Shown: positions 45,978 to 54,093 of the stretch, piece by piece | How positions within the stretch are numbered: position 1 is the stretch's first letter | How the letters are laid out: the number at the start of each line of letters is the position of its first letter | Origin: Bradyrhizobium manausense | GTDB taxonomy: Bacteria; Pseudomonadota; Alphaproteobacteria; Rhizobiales; Xanthobacteraceae | Direction: 5' to 3' | Assembly (NCBI RefSeq): GCF_018131105.1 | Contig: NZ_JAFCJI010000002.1 | Coordinates: 1,272,367 to 1,336,366 of the forward strand | DNA: 64,000 nt | Notes under the pieces: generated by a model | Seen by the model: the letters and a program-made list of their open reading frames with translations, nothing else | Databases searched by the model: none | What the model was told of the DNA's origin: nothing | Translations under genes and position numbers: made by a program

Positions 45978-46580
45978 CTAGAACAGGGTCCGCTGCCGCA
46001 TGGCGGCCGATAGCGTGCCCTCATCGAGATAATCAAGCTCGCCACCAACAGGCACACCATGGGCCAGCCGGGTTACTTTTACGTTGGCGTCCTGAAGCAG
46101 GTCGGTGATGTAATGCGCCGTGGTCTGGCCGTCGACGGTCGCATTCAACGCAAGAATGATCTCGTGCACCTCGGCCGCATGCGCGCGCGCGACCAGCACG
46201 TCGATGGTGAGGTCCTGCGGGCCGACGCCGTCGAGCGGCGACAAGGTCGCGCCCAGCACGTGGTAGCGCCCCTGCGTCGCATTGGCCCGCTCCAGCGCCC
46301 AGAGATCGGCGACGTCGGCGACGACGACGATGATGGCGGGATCACGCTTCGGATCGGTGCAGACGGTGCAGGGATTTTGCGTGTCGATGTTGCCGCAGGT
46401 CTTGCAGACCTGGACCTTGTCGAGCGCAACCTGCAAGGCTGAGGACAGCGGCATCATCAGCGCTTCGCGCTTCTTGATCAGGTGCAGCGCGGCGCGCCGC
46501 GCGGAGCGCGGGCCCAAGCCCGGCAGCCGTGCGAGAAGCTGCACCAGCCGCTCGATTTCAGGACCTGCAACCGCGCCCAT
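45978..46580 (-). CDS. recR: Recombination protein RecR
   Basis: 200 residues from ATG 46578-46580. N-terminal helix-hairpin-helix (LPGLGPRSARRAALHLI), a C4 zinc finger with Cys59, Cys62, Cys71 and Cys74 (CKTCGNIDTQNPCTVC) and a Toprim domain (IVVVADVADLWALE; THxx-like NATVDGQTTAHYI). It works with RecF/RecO to load RecA at gaps. It follows the YbaB gene by one base, in the dnaX-ybaB-recR operon. Confidence 0.96.
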   Translation of the reverse strand: MGAVAGPEIERLVQLLARLPGLGPRSARRAALHLIKKREALMMPLSSALQVALDKVQVCKTCGNIDTQNPCTVCTDPKRDPAIIVVVADVADLWALERANATQGRYHVLGATLSPLDGVGPQDLTIDVLVARAHAAEVHEIILALNATVDGQTTAHYITDLLQDANVKVTRLAHGVPVGGELDYLDEGTLSAAMRQRTLF

Positions 46581-46581
46581 C

Positions 46582-46902
46582 TTACTGGCCGAACAGCCCC
46601 GGCGGCAGGCCGAGCCCGCCGGTGAGCGACTGCATCTTCTCCTGCATCGCCGTCTCCGCCTTGCGGCGGGCATCACCGAGCGCGGTGACGAGCAGATCCT
46701 CCAGCACCTCAACTTCCTCGGCCTTCATCAGCGAGGGGTCGATCTTGATGCCCTTGACGTCCATCTTGGCGGTCATGCGCACGGCGACGAGACCGCCGCC
46801 GGAGATGCCTTCAACCTCCACATTGGCGAGAGACTCCTGCATCTCCTGCATCTTCGATTGCAGCTGCGCCGCCTGCTTCATCATGCCGAGAAAATCAGCC
46901 AT
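46582..46902 (-). CDS. YbaB/EbfC nucleoid-associated protein
   Basis: 106 residues: MADFLGMMKQAAQLQSKMQE coiled N-terminus, a central beta-sheet (VEGISGGGLVAVRMTAKMDVKGIKIDPSLM) and a C-terminal helix with LEDLLVTALGDARRKAE. It binds DNA as a dimer. The conserved place between dnaX and recR confirms it. Confidence 0.94.
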   Translation of the reverse strand: MADFLGMMKQAAQLQSKMQEMQESLANVEVEGISGGGLVAVRMTAKMDVKGIKIDPSLMKAEEVEVLEDLLVTALGDARRKAETAMQEKMQSLTGGLGLPPGLFGQ

Positions 46903-46928
46903 GGGTGTTCGTCCTTGAAAGGTCGGCT

Positions 46929-48770
46929 CTAGAGATCGTCGTCGGCGTCGGAACCGTCGGGCGGATCGTCAGAGCCATAGTCGGCGTTAATATTGGTTTC
47001 CGGCGTCTCGGGGGCAAGCCTGCGGACCTCGACGACCTTCGCACCGGGGAAGCGCGACAGCACCTCCTGCACGCGCGGATCAGCCTCGGCGCTGCGCGCG
47101 TGTTCCTGCTTGGCGGCCTGGCTCACCGAGCGCAGCGTCGCCTCGCCCTGCTCGTTGGAAACAATGATGGTCCAGCGGCGGCCGGTCCACATCTCGAACT
47201 TGCGCGCGAGCTCGGAGATCATGGTCTTGGACGCATTCGGCTCGAGCGCGACTTCCAGCCGGCCCTCCTCGAAACGGACGAGCCGCATGTCGCCTTCGAG
47301 CGCGCCCTTGGTCATGAGGTCGCGCTTCTGCCCGGCGAGCGCGACGAGTTGAGTGAAACTCGTGACGCGCAATTGGGGCGCCGCCGCTTGCGGATCCGGC
47401 GCGGGCGCTGCCATCTGCGGCCGGGCACCGCCGCCGAACGCAGTCGGCGATGACGTCGGCATGCGAACCGGCGCAGCCGAAACGACCGGCGCCGCGGAGG
47501 CCATCGGGCCGGCCGGCGCGCCGCTACGTGCGGCACCCCCGCCACCTACGACCGGCGAGCCGCCGCCGTTCTGCTCCAGCATCCGGATGGCTTCGTCCGG
47601 CGTCGGCAGGTCGGCGACATAGGCGATGCGCACCAGCACCATTTCGGCAGCCGCCGCGGGACGCGTCGCGGCCTGCACCTCGGTGATGCCCTTGAGCAGC
47701 ATCTGCCACATCCGCGACAGCACGCGCATCGAAATCTTCGAGGCGAAATCCTTCGCGCGCACGCGCTCGGTCTCGCCATAGGCGACGTTGTCGGCGGTTG
47801 CCGGCACGATCTTCACGCGGGTGACGAAATTGACGAATTCGGCGAGATCCGAGAGCACGACGATCGGATCGGCGCCGACATCGTACTGGTCGCGGAACTC
47901 CTTGAACGCGGCGGCGATGTCGCCGCGCGCCAGCGAATCGAAGAGATCGATGACGCGGGTGCGGTCGGCAAGGCCCAGCATCTGCCTGACCGCGTCGGCC
48001 TTAACCTGGCCTGCCGCATGCGCGATGGCCTGGTCGAGCAGCGACAGCGAGTCACGCACCGAGCCTTCGGCGGCACGCGCGATGATGCCGAGCGCCTCGG
48101 GCTCGATCTCGACACTCTCCTTCGCCGCGATGTTGGCGAGGTGCTTCATCAGCACGTCGGCCTCGACGCGGCGCAGGTCAAAGCGCTGGCAGCGCGACAG
48201 AACCGTCACCGGAACCTTGCGGATCTCCGTCGTGGCAAACACGAACTTGGCGTGCTCCGGCGGTTCCTCGAGCGTCTTCAGGAAGGCGTTGAACGCCGCC
48301 GTCGACAGCATGTGGACTTCGTCGATGATGTAGACCTTGTAGCGGGCGCTGGCCGGCGCGTAGCGCACGCTGTCATTGATCTGGCGGACGTCGTCGACGC
48401 CGGTGTGCGAGGCCGCGTCCATCTCCAGCACGTCCATGTGCCGGCTTTCCATGATCGCCTGGCAATGCACGCCAAGGGTCGGCATGTGGATGGTCGGGCC
48501 CTTCACCGAACCATCCGGCATCTCGTAGTTGAGCGCGCGGGCCAGAATGCGCGCCGTGGTGGTCTTGCCGACACCGCGGACGCCGGTGAGGATCCAGGCC
48601 TGCGGAATCCGCCCGGTCTCGAACGCGTTGGAGACAGTGCGGACCACGGCCTCCTGGCCGATCAGGTCGTCGAAGGAAGAGGGGCGGTATTTGCGTGCCA
48701 GCACCCGGTACGGCGCATTCGCAGCCTGGCCGGCGCTATCGGGGTTCGGAGGGGCGCCAGCGTCGGTCAT
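46929..48770 (-). CDS. dnaX: DNA polymerase III subunits gamma and tau
   Basis: 613 residues. Walker A GVRGVGKTT (63-71), Walker B/DEVH in YIIDEVHMLS, sensor region and arginine finger context follow, then a Pro/Ala-rich linker (about 400-475) and the tau C-terminal domain. It is the clamp-loader motor and polymerase tether. The zinc module is degenerate: of the four Cys usual between motifs (as in LNC...CGVCxxC) only the last remains here (LNYEMPDG...LGVHCQAI). First gene of dnaX-ybaB-recR; the SRP RNA lies just upstream on the same strand. Confidence 0.96.
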   Translation of the reverse strand: MTDAGAPPNPDSAGQAANAPYRVLARKYRPSSFDDLIGQEAVVRTVSNAFETGRIPQAWILTGVRGVGKTTTARILARALNYEMPDGSVKGPTIHMPTLGVHCQAIMESRHMDVLEMDAASHTGVDDVRQINDSVRYAPASARYKVYIIDEVHMLSTAAFNAFLKTLEEPPEHAKFVFATTEIRKVPVTVLSRCQRFDLRRVEADVLMKHLANIAAKESVEIEPEALGIIARAAEGSVRDSLSLLDQAIAHAAGQVKADAVRQMLGLADRTRVIDLFDSLARGDIAAAFKEFRDQYDVGADPIVVLSDLAEFVNFVTRVKIVPATADNVAYGETERVRAKDFASKISMRVLSRMWQMLLKGITEVQAATRPAAAAEMVLVRIAYVADLPTPDEAIRMLEQNGGGSPVVGGGGAARSGAPAGPMASAAPVVSAAPVRMPTSSPTAFGGGARPQMAAPAPDPQAAAPQLRVTSFTQLVALAGQKRDLMTKGALEGDMRLVRFEEGRLEVALEPNASKTMISELARKFEMWTGRRWTIIVSNEQGEATLRSVSQAAKQEHARSAEADPRVQEVLSRFPGAKVVEVRRLAPETPETNINADYGSDDPPDGSDADDDL

Positions 48771-48863
48771 CGGTCGATCCGCAATGAAATGTCTCTCGGC
48801 CGGCTTTTGCGGAAAGGAGCGCGCTGGCGGGACACCCGCCGGCGCAATTTGCTCGAAAAAACA

Positions 48864-48965
48864 GGTAGGAGACTGACGAGCGACCCGATCCGGACCTCGT
48901 TAGGGCTGCTTCCTTCCGGACCTGACCCGGTTGGCGAGTGGCTCGTCCACCGCCAATCTCCCGGT
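48864..48965 (-). ncRNA. ffs: Signal recognition particle RNA (4.5S)
   Basis: On the reverse strand the conserved domain IV hairpin is clear: GGTCAGGTCCGGAAGGAAGC followed by AGCCCTAACG, closed by pairing of ACCGGGT/GATCGGGT-like flanks and by the outer stem GGGAGA.../...TCTCC. A T-run follows at 48855-48860 (read as TTTTTT). It pairs with Ffh to target membrane proteins. The ends are approximate. The position next to dnaX is common in proteobacteria. The rest of 48771-49144 holds promoters only, as far as I can see. Confidence 0.93.
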
Positions 48966-49144
48966 CCCTATTTGGGGCCAAAGGAGCGGGAAAGCAAGCG
49001 ACTATCACTTTGGCCAGCTTGATCTTGCCCAGCATCCGGGCAATTCCGGGTCTGCCCAGCTGATAGGCTATGCTTTCGCTGGCATGGCCGTCTTGGTAAG
49101 AACGCTGCCGGAACTCCACCTAACCAGAAAAGCGATTGATCCCA

Positions 49145-49999
49145 ATGGTTACACGTCGTGATGTTGCTTCGATTGTCGGACTTGGCGCCATCGGCGCGGT
49201 GACCGCGGGCGCGCTGGCCTCTCCGGCCGTGGCCCAGGCGGCCGATCCCAACGAATCGACCTTCGCCCGCATCCGCCGCACCAAGAAGATGCGGATCGGC
49301 GCCGTCGGCGGCGGCGCGCCCTATTACATGAAGGATCTTTCCAGCGGCCAGTGGAAAGGCTTCTACATCGACATCGCCAAGGGGCTGGCCGACGACATGG
49401 AGGCCGAGCTCGAGATCACCGAGACCACATGGGGCAATTCGGTGCTCGATCTGCAGTCCAACAAGATCGACATCTTCTTCGGCCTGAACCCGACGCCGAA
49501 GCGCGCGCTGGTCGTCGACTTCTCGGTGCCTGTCTTCAACAACGCCTTCGGCATCCTCTGCAAGAAGGACTTCAAGCCGAAGACCTGGGCCGAGCTGAAC
49601 TCCCCCGACGTCAAGATCGCGGTCGACCAGGGCTCCTCGCATGACCAGGTCGTCAGCCGCCTGACGCCGAAGGCGCAGATCTCGCGTCTCAAGACCGCCG
49701 ACGACGCGACCGCAGCGCTGCAGACCGGCCGCGTCGACGCGCAATGCCTGATCACCATGCTGTCGCTGACCGTGCTGAAGAAGAACCCCGCGCTCGGCCA
49801 GTTCGTGCTGCCGACGCCGATCTTCGCGACGACGTCGAATGCCGGCTTCCGCCGCGAGAACGACAAGACCTTCCGCGACTACGTCAACACCTGGATCGAC
49901 TTCAACAAGGGCCTCGGCTTCATCCGCAACGCCATCATCACCAACATGGAGCTGGTGGGCGTGACCGAAGCGGACATTCCGCCGGGCGTTTCGTTGTAA
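49145..49999 (+). CDS. ABC transporter substrate-binding protein (polar amino acid type)
   Basis: 284 residues from ATG 49145 (TTG 49136 is possible). The N-terminus MVTRRDVASIVGLGAIGAVTAG has a twin-Arg RRDVAS pattern and cleavage near PAVAQA-ADPNE, so Tat or Sec export. The mature part is a type II periplasmic-binding fold (MRIGAVGGGAPYYMKD, GFYIDIAKGLADDM, LNPTPKRALVVDFSVPVF, VAVDQGSSHDQVV-like segment). It delivers an amino acid or similar small acid to the permease encoded next. The permease gene is 182 bases downstream, after a palindromic element. Confidence 0.88.
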   Translation: MVTRRDVASIVGLGAIGAVTAGALASPAVAQAADPNESTFARIRRTKKMRIGAVGGGAPYYMKDLSSGQWKGFYIDIAKGLADDMEAELEITETTWGNSVLDLQSNKIDIFFGLNPTPKRALVVDFSVPVFNNAFGILCKKDFKPKTWAELNSPDVKIAVDQGSSHDQVVSRLTPKAQISRLKTADDATAALQTGRVDAQCLITMLSLTVLKKNPALGQFVLPTPIFATTSNAGFRRENDKTFRDYVNTWIDFNKGLGFIRNAIITNMELVGVTEADIPPGVSL

Positions 50000-50020
50000 G
50001 AGCGTCTGACGCGTCCACAC

Positions 50021-50141
50021 CGTCATGGCCGGGCTTGTCCCGGCCATCCACGCTAACCCGCGGCACCAAGAACGTGGATGCCCGGGACATAGGCAAGCGG
50101 AAGCGACGCCGTCCTTCGGACGACTACGCCCGGGCATGACG
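50021..50141. repeat. Dispersed palindromic element, copy G, enlarged by an inner insertion
   Basis: The head (50021-50052) and most of the tail match the other copies, but the tail is split: after CCCGGGACA (ending about 50090) come about 38 foreign bases containing CGTCC-TTC-GGACG, and the tail resumes with GCCCGGGCATGACG (50128-50141). It lies inside the ABC operon between the binding-protein and permease genes and may set their relative expression. Confidence 0.8.
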
Positions 50142-50181
50142 ACGAGTTTCTGAACTGACATCGGGTACGAGTTAAACACGC

Positions 50182-50844
50182 ATGTATCAGTGGGACTTCG
50201 GCATCCTCTGGAGCTATCGCTGGCTCTTTCTCAACGGGCTTGGCGTCACCGTCGGCTTTACCGTGGTCATTGTGGTACTCGGCCTCGTCTTCGGCCTGCT
50301 GGGGGCGTTCGGTACCCTATCGCGCTTCAAGCCCGTGCGGCTGACCGCCCTCACCTTCATCGAGGCGTTCCGCTGCACGCCAATCCTGGTGCAGCTGATC
50401 TGGTTCTATTATGCGCTGCCGATCCTCGCCGGTGTCGAGATGACACCGATCACGGCCTCGGCGCTGGCGCTCTCGCTCTACGGCGGCTCGTTCTATTCGG
50501 AGATCATCCGCGGCGGCATCATCTCGATCGACAAGGGCCAGTCGGAAGCCGGCGCGGCGCTCGGCATGACGCCGGGGCAGAGCATGCGGCGCATCGTGCT
50601 GCCGCAGGCGATCAAGCGCATGATCCCGGCGCTGATGAACCAGTCGATCATCCAGTTCAAGAATACCTCGCTGGTCTCGGTGCTGGCGGTGCCCGATCTG
50701 GTCTATCAGAGCCAGGTCGCAGCCCATGACAGCTACCGGCCGCTGGAAACCTACACCGCGGTCGCGGTCGCCTATGCGGCGATCCTGATTCCGCTCACCA
50801 TCATCGTCCGCCGCGGCGAGAAGCGATTGGCGGTCAGCGAATGA
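50182..50844 (+). CDS. Amino acid ABC transporter permease
   Basis: 220 residues of the HisM/GlnP family. Five hydrophobic segments and the EAA loop (GQSEAGAALGMTPGQSMRRIVLPQAIKRMIPAL, about 115-150) that contacts the ATPase are visible; FRCTPILVQLIWFYYALP is the usual mid-membrane region. Only one permease is encoded, so it acts as a homodimer. It overlaps the ATPase gene by four bases. Confidence 0.92.
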   Translation: MYQWDFGILWSYRWLFLNGLGVTVGFTVVIVVLGLVFGLLGAFGTLSRFKPVRLTALTFIEAFRCTPILVQLIWFYYALPILAGVEMTPITASALALSLYGGSFYSEIIRGGIISIDKGQSEAGAALGMTPGQSMRRIVLPQAIKRMIPALMNQSIIQFKNTSLVSVLAVPDLVYQSQVAAHDSYRPLETYTAVAVAYAAILIPLTIIVRRGEKRLAVSE

Positions 50845-51647
50845 GCGAGCCGTCAAACAGCATTTCGAAAATCGAGATCCGTGGCCTGCGCAAGAGCTTT
50901 GGCAGCAACGAGGTCCTAAAGAACATCAATGTCGACGTTGCCAAGGGCAGCGTCGTGGCAGTGATCGGGCCGTCCGGCTCCGGCAAATCAACGCTGCTCC
51001 GCTGCATCAATCTGCTGGTCGTGCCCGACGGCGGCAGCGTCCGCGTCGGCGACACCCGCTTTGCATTCGGTGAGGGCACCAAGCTCCCCGATGTGAAGAC
51101 ACTGGCAAAATTCCGTGCCACCACCGGCATGGTGTTCCAGCACTTCAATCTGTTCCCGCACATGACGACGCTTGAGAACGTGATGGAGGGGCCGGTCACG
51201 GTGCGGCGCATGGCGAGGGCCGACGCCGAAAAACTCGCGCGGGGGCAGCTCGCCAAGGTGGGCCTTGCCGAGAAGGCTGACCAATATCCGGCGACGCTCT
51301 CCGGTGGCCAGAAGCAGCGCGTTGCGATCGCGCGCGCGCTGGCGATGGAGCCTGATGTGATGCTGTTCGACGAGGCGACCTCGGCGCTCGATCCCGAGCT
51401 CGTGGGCGAGGTGCTCAACGTGATCCAGCAGCTGGCCTCCGAGGGGATGACCATGGTGATCGTCACCCACGAGATTGCCTTCGCCCGCGAGGTCGCCGAC
51501 CGCCTGATCTTCATGCGCGACGGAATCGTCGTCGAGGAAGGCCCGGCACGGCAGGTGATCGACAATCCGCAGGAAGCGGCGACGCGTGCCTTCCTCAGCC
51601 ATTTCCACCGCACCGGCGCGCTGCCGCCGGCCAACGCGACGCCGTGA
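50841..51647 (+). CDS. Amino acid ABC transporter ATP-binding protein
   Basis: 268 residues: Walker A GPSGSGKST (43-51), Q-loop FQHFNLFPHMT, signature LSGGQKQRVAIARALA, Walker B VMLFDEATSALD and the switch His in VTHEIAFA. GlnQ/HisP type. The ATG overlaps the permease stop (ATGA) and the TGA overlaps the SDR start (TGATG), so the operon is tightly coupled. Confidence 0.93.
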   Translation: MSEPSNSISKIEIRGLRKSFGSNEVLKNINVDVAKGSVVAVIGPSGSGKSTLLRCINLLVVPDGGSVRVGDTRFAFGEGTKLPDVKTLAKFRATTGMVFQHFNLFPHMTTLENVMEGPVTVRRMARADAEKLARGQLAKVGLAEKADQYPATLSGGQKQRVAIARALAMEPDVMLFDEATSALDPELVGEVLNVIQQLASEGMTMVIVTHEIAFAREVADRLIFMRDGIVVEEGPARQVIDNPQEAATRAFLSHFHRTGALPPANATP

Positions 51648-52402
51648 TGCCAGATATCGATCGCGTCTATCTCGTTACCGGTGCCGCCAGCGGCATCGGT
51701 CGCGCCACCGCAAAACTGCTCGCGGCGCCCGGCACCGCGCTGCTGCTGCACACGCGCTCGAACGTGGAAGGTCTCGACGCCACCGCTGCGGAAGCCGAAG
51801 CGAGCGGAGCGGTGGTGGCAAAATGCCTCGGCGATCTCGCCGTGCAAGCAGCCGTTGCCGACGCCATCGCCGCCACGCAACGCGCCTTCGGACGGCTCGA
51901 CGGATTGATCCTGGTCGGCGGCCACGCCCGCCGCGGCAGCGCGATCGGCACGCCGGCGGATCAATTCCGACAGGCCATGGATGAATCGGCGCTGGCATTC
52001 ACGCGGATGGTCGAGGCGGCGCTTCCGCTGCTGCGCGCGGGGCAAAACGCACGCATCGTCGCGATATCCTCCTTCGTGGCGCATGCGATCCGGCCCGAAT
52101 TCGCCCCGTTCGCAGCGACCGCCGCAAGCCGCTCCGCACTGGAAGCGCTGGTGCGGCTGACCGCAATCGAACTCGCGAAGGATGGCATCACCGTCAACGC
52201 AGTCGCGCCGGGCCTCATCGTCAAGGACAAGCCTAGCGAGAGCCGGCTCTCGCCCGAACAGATCGCCGCGACCGAGGCGCTGATCCCGATGCGCCGCCGC
52301 GGACGGCCGGAGGAAGTCGCCGAGATCATCGCCTTCCTGGCGTCACCAAAAGCATCTTACGTCACCGGCCAGGTCTGGCACGTCAATGGAGGCCTGACAT
52401 GA
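51647..52402 (+). CDS. Short-chain dehydrogenase/reductase family protein with a lost catalytic site
   Basis: 251 residues from ATG 51647. The Rossmann start TGAASGIGRA (11-20) and the C-terminal VNAVAPGLI and YVTGQVWHVNGGLT are classical SDR. However, the active-site motif YxxxK reads TAASR (Thr158, Arg162), and the NNAG motif reads VGGHAR (90-95); the Ser pair 141-142 is present. The protein may still bind NAD(P) but should not catalyse a normal SDR reaction. It is coupled by overlaps to the ABC ATPase gene before and the enolase-superfamily gene after, so it is probably used, perhaps as a binding or regulatory subunit. Confidence 0.82.
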   Translation: MPDIDRVYLVTGAASGIGRATAKLLAAPGTALLLHTRSNVEGLDATAAEAEASGAVVAKCLGDLAVQAAVADAIAATQRAFGRLDGLILVGGHARRGSAIGTPADQFRQAMDESALAFTRMVEAALPLLRAGQNARIVAISSFVAHAIRPEFAPFAATAASRSALEALVRLTAIELAKDGITVNAVAPGLIVKDKPSESRLSPEQIAATEALIPMRRRGRPEEVAEIIAFLASPKASYVTGQVWHVNGGLT

Positions 52403-53526
52403 CCGAAGCAACCGTCGAACGCATCAGGCTGTTCCTGATCGAAAGCCCGATCAAGATGGCGCGCCTGCAAGGCGTTGGCAACGTCAAGGGCACGGTCAAG
52501 CGCGTGCTGATCGAGCTGACGTCGAGCGACGGCGTGACCGGCTGGGGCGAAGCGGCGCCGTGGGAGGTGTTCACGGGAACGCCAGAAGCCGCGTTCGCCG
52601 CGCTCGATATCTATCTTCGGCCGATCCTGCTCGGCAAACCTGTGCGCCGCATCCGCGCGCTGGCGGCCGAACTCGACCGCGCGCTGGTTGGACATGCGGA
52701 AGCAAAGGTCGCGATCGAGATGGCGCTGCTCGACATCGTCGGCAAATCGTCGGGGCTGTCGGTCGCCGACCTGCTCGGCGGTCGCGTGCGCGACACGATC
52801 CCGCTCTCCTTCTCGATTGCCGATCCTGATTTTGCCGCCGATCTCGATCGCATGCGGAAAATGGTTCCGGACGGCAACGTCATCTACAAGGTCAAGACCG
52901 GCGTCAAACCGCACCGCGAGGATCTCGATCACCTCGAGGCGATCCGCAAGGAATTCGGCGACAAGGTCGATCTGCGCGTCGATTACAACCAGGCGCTGGC
53001 GCCGTTCGGTGCCATCAAGATCCTGCGCGATGTCGAGCAGTTCGCGCCGACCTTCATCGAGCAGCCGGTGCCGCGCAAGTTTCTCGACGTGATGGCGCAG
53101 CTCACCGCCGCGCTGGAAACGCCCGTGCTCGCCGACGAGAGCTGCTTCGACCGCCGCGACATGATGGAGGTGGTGCGCCGCGAGGCCGCCGACGCCGTCT
53201 CGATCAAGCTGATGAAGGCCGGCGGCCTGTTCGAAGCGCAGGCGATCATGGCGATCGCCGATATTGCCGGCCTGCCCGGCTACGGCGGCACGCTGTGGGA
53301 GGGCGGCATTGGCCTTGCCGCCGGCACGCAGCTGATCGCGGCGACGCCGGGCATCTCGCTCGGCTGCGAGTTCTACATGCCCCATCATGTGCTGACCGAG
53401 GATGTGCTCGAGGAGCGCGTTGCAAACCGCGCAGGTCACGTTGTCGTGCCTGACGGTCCCGGCCTCGGCATCCGCGTCAGCGAAGCCTCGGTGCGTGCGA
53501 ACGCGCGGGTGTTGGCGGAAGCGTAA
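52399..53526 (+). CDS. Mandelate racemase/muconate lactonizing enzyme family protein
   Basis: 375 residues of the enolase superfamily, muconate-cycloisomerase subgroup. The KxK pair is Lys164-Lys166 (YKVKTG), metal ligands Asp195 (RVDYNQA), Glu221 (FIEQPVP) and Asp246 (ADES), and the second base Lys270 (SIKLMKAGG). All catalytic residues are intact. It could be a cycloisomerase, a racemase or a dipeptide/N-acyl-amino-acid epimerase; the amino-acid-type importer upstream favours an amino acid derivative. It overlaps the SDR gene by four bases and ends the operon. Confidence 0.87.
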   Translation: MTEATVERIRLFLIESPIKMARLQGVGNVKGTVKRVLIELTSSDGVTGWGEAAPWEVFTGTPEAAFAALDIYLRPILLGKPVRRIRALAAELDRALVGHAEAKVAIEMALLDIVGKSSGLSVADLLGGRVRDTIPLSFSIADPDFAADLDRMRKMVPDGNVIYKVKTGVKPHREDLDHLEAIRKEFGDKVDLRVDYNQALAPFGAIKILRDVEQFAPTFIEQPVPRKFLDVMAQLTAALETPVLADESCFDRRDMMEVVRREAADAVSIKLMKAGGLFEAQAIMAIADIAGLPGYGGTLWEGGIGLAAGTQLIAATPGISLGCEFYMPHHVLTEDVLEERVANRAGHVVVPDGPGLGIRVSEASVRANARVLAEA

Positions 53527-53662
53527 TTCCATCCTTCCGGGGCGCGCAACGCGCGCCTGGAATGACGATCGTGTATGCAGTTGCCATCCTTCCCCTGACT
53601 GACCTCGTATCGTATGGTTCGGCCAAACGCGCCCGTTCCCACCGGGCAATCTGGAAACCTCC

Positions 53663-54082
53663 ATGTCCGATCCCGCCTGGTCGCTGCACTCCCGTCTGAA
53701 AGAGGACACCATCGATATCGGCGATCTGCCGCTGTCGAAGGTGCTGGTCATCAAGGACGCGCATTATCCCTGGCTGCTGCTGGTGCCGCGGCGCGCCGAT
53801 GCGGTCGAGATCATCGATCTCGACGAAGTCCAGCAGGCGCAATTGATGACCGAAATCTCCCGCGTCTCGCGCGCGCTGAAAGAGATCACCAAATGCGACA
53901 AGCTCAATGTCGCAGCGCTCGGCAATCTCGTGCCGCAGCTCCACGTTCACATCATTGCGCGTCGCACAGGTGATGCCGCATGGCCGCGGCCGGTCTGGGG
54001 CGTGATGCCGCCTTTGGCGCACGACGCCAACGAGGTTCAGACTTTCATCAGCGCGCTTCGCAAGAAAATCTGGTTGGGTTGA
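53663..54082 (+). CDS. HIT-family protein
   Basis: 139 residues. The histidine-triad motif reads QLHVHII (92-98), so the first His is Gln and the catalytic middle His94 and His96 remain. AHYPWLLLVPRRADAVEIIDL is the usual HIT N-terminal region. Such proteins are nucleotide hydrolases or transferases. The gene starts an apparent operon with nudC (11 bases downstream) and a PfkB kinase, suggesting nucleotide or cofactor turnover. Confidence 0.87.
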   Translation: MSDPAWSLHSRLKEDTIDIGDLPLSKVLVIKDAHYPWLLLVPRRADAVEIIDLDEVQQAQLMTEISRVSRALKEITKCDKLNVAALGNLVPQLHVHIIARRTGDAAWPRPVWGVMPPLAHDANEVQTFISALRKKIWLG

Positions 54083-54093
54083 AAGAACAAGAA

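Noticed and set aside
48736..49119. A 127-codon reverse frame over the SRP RNA
   Set aside because: The conserved RNA domain explains this stretch, and the frame overlaps the dnaX start.
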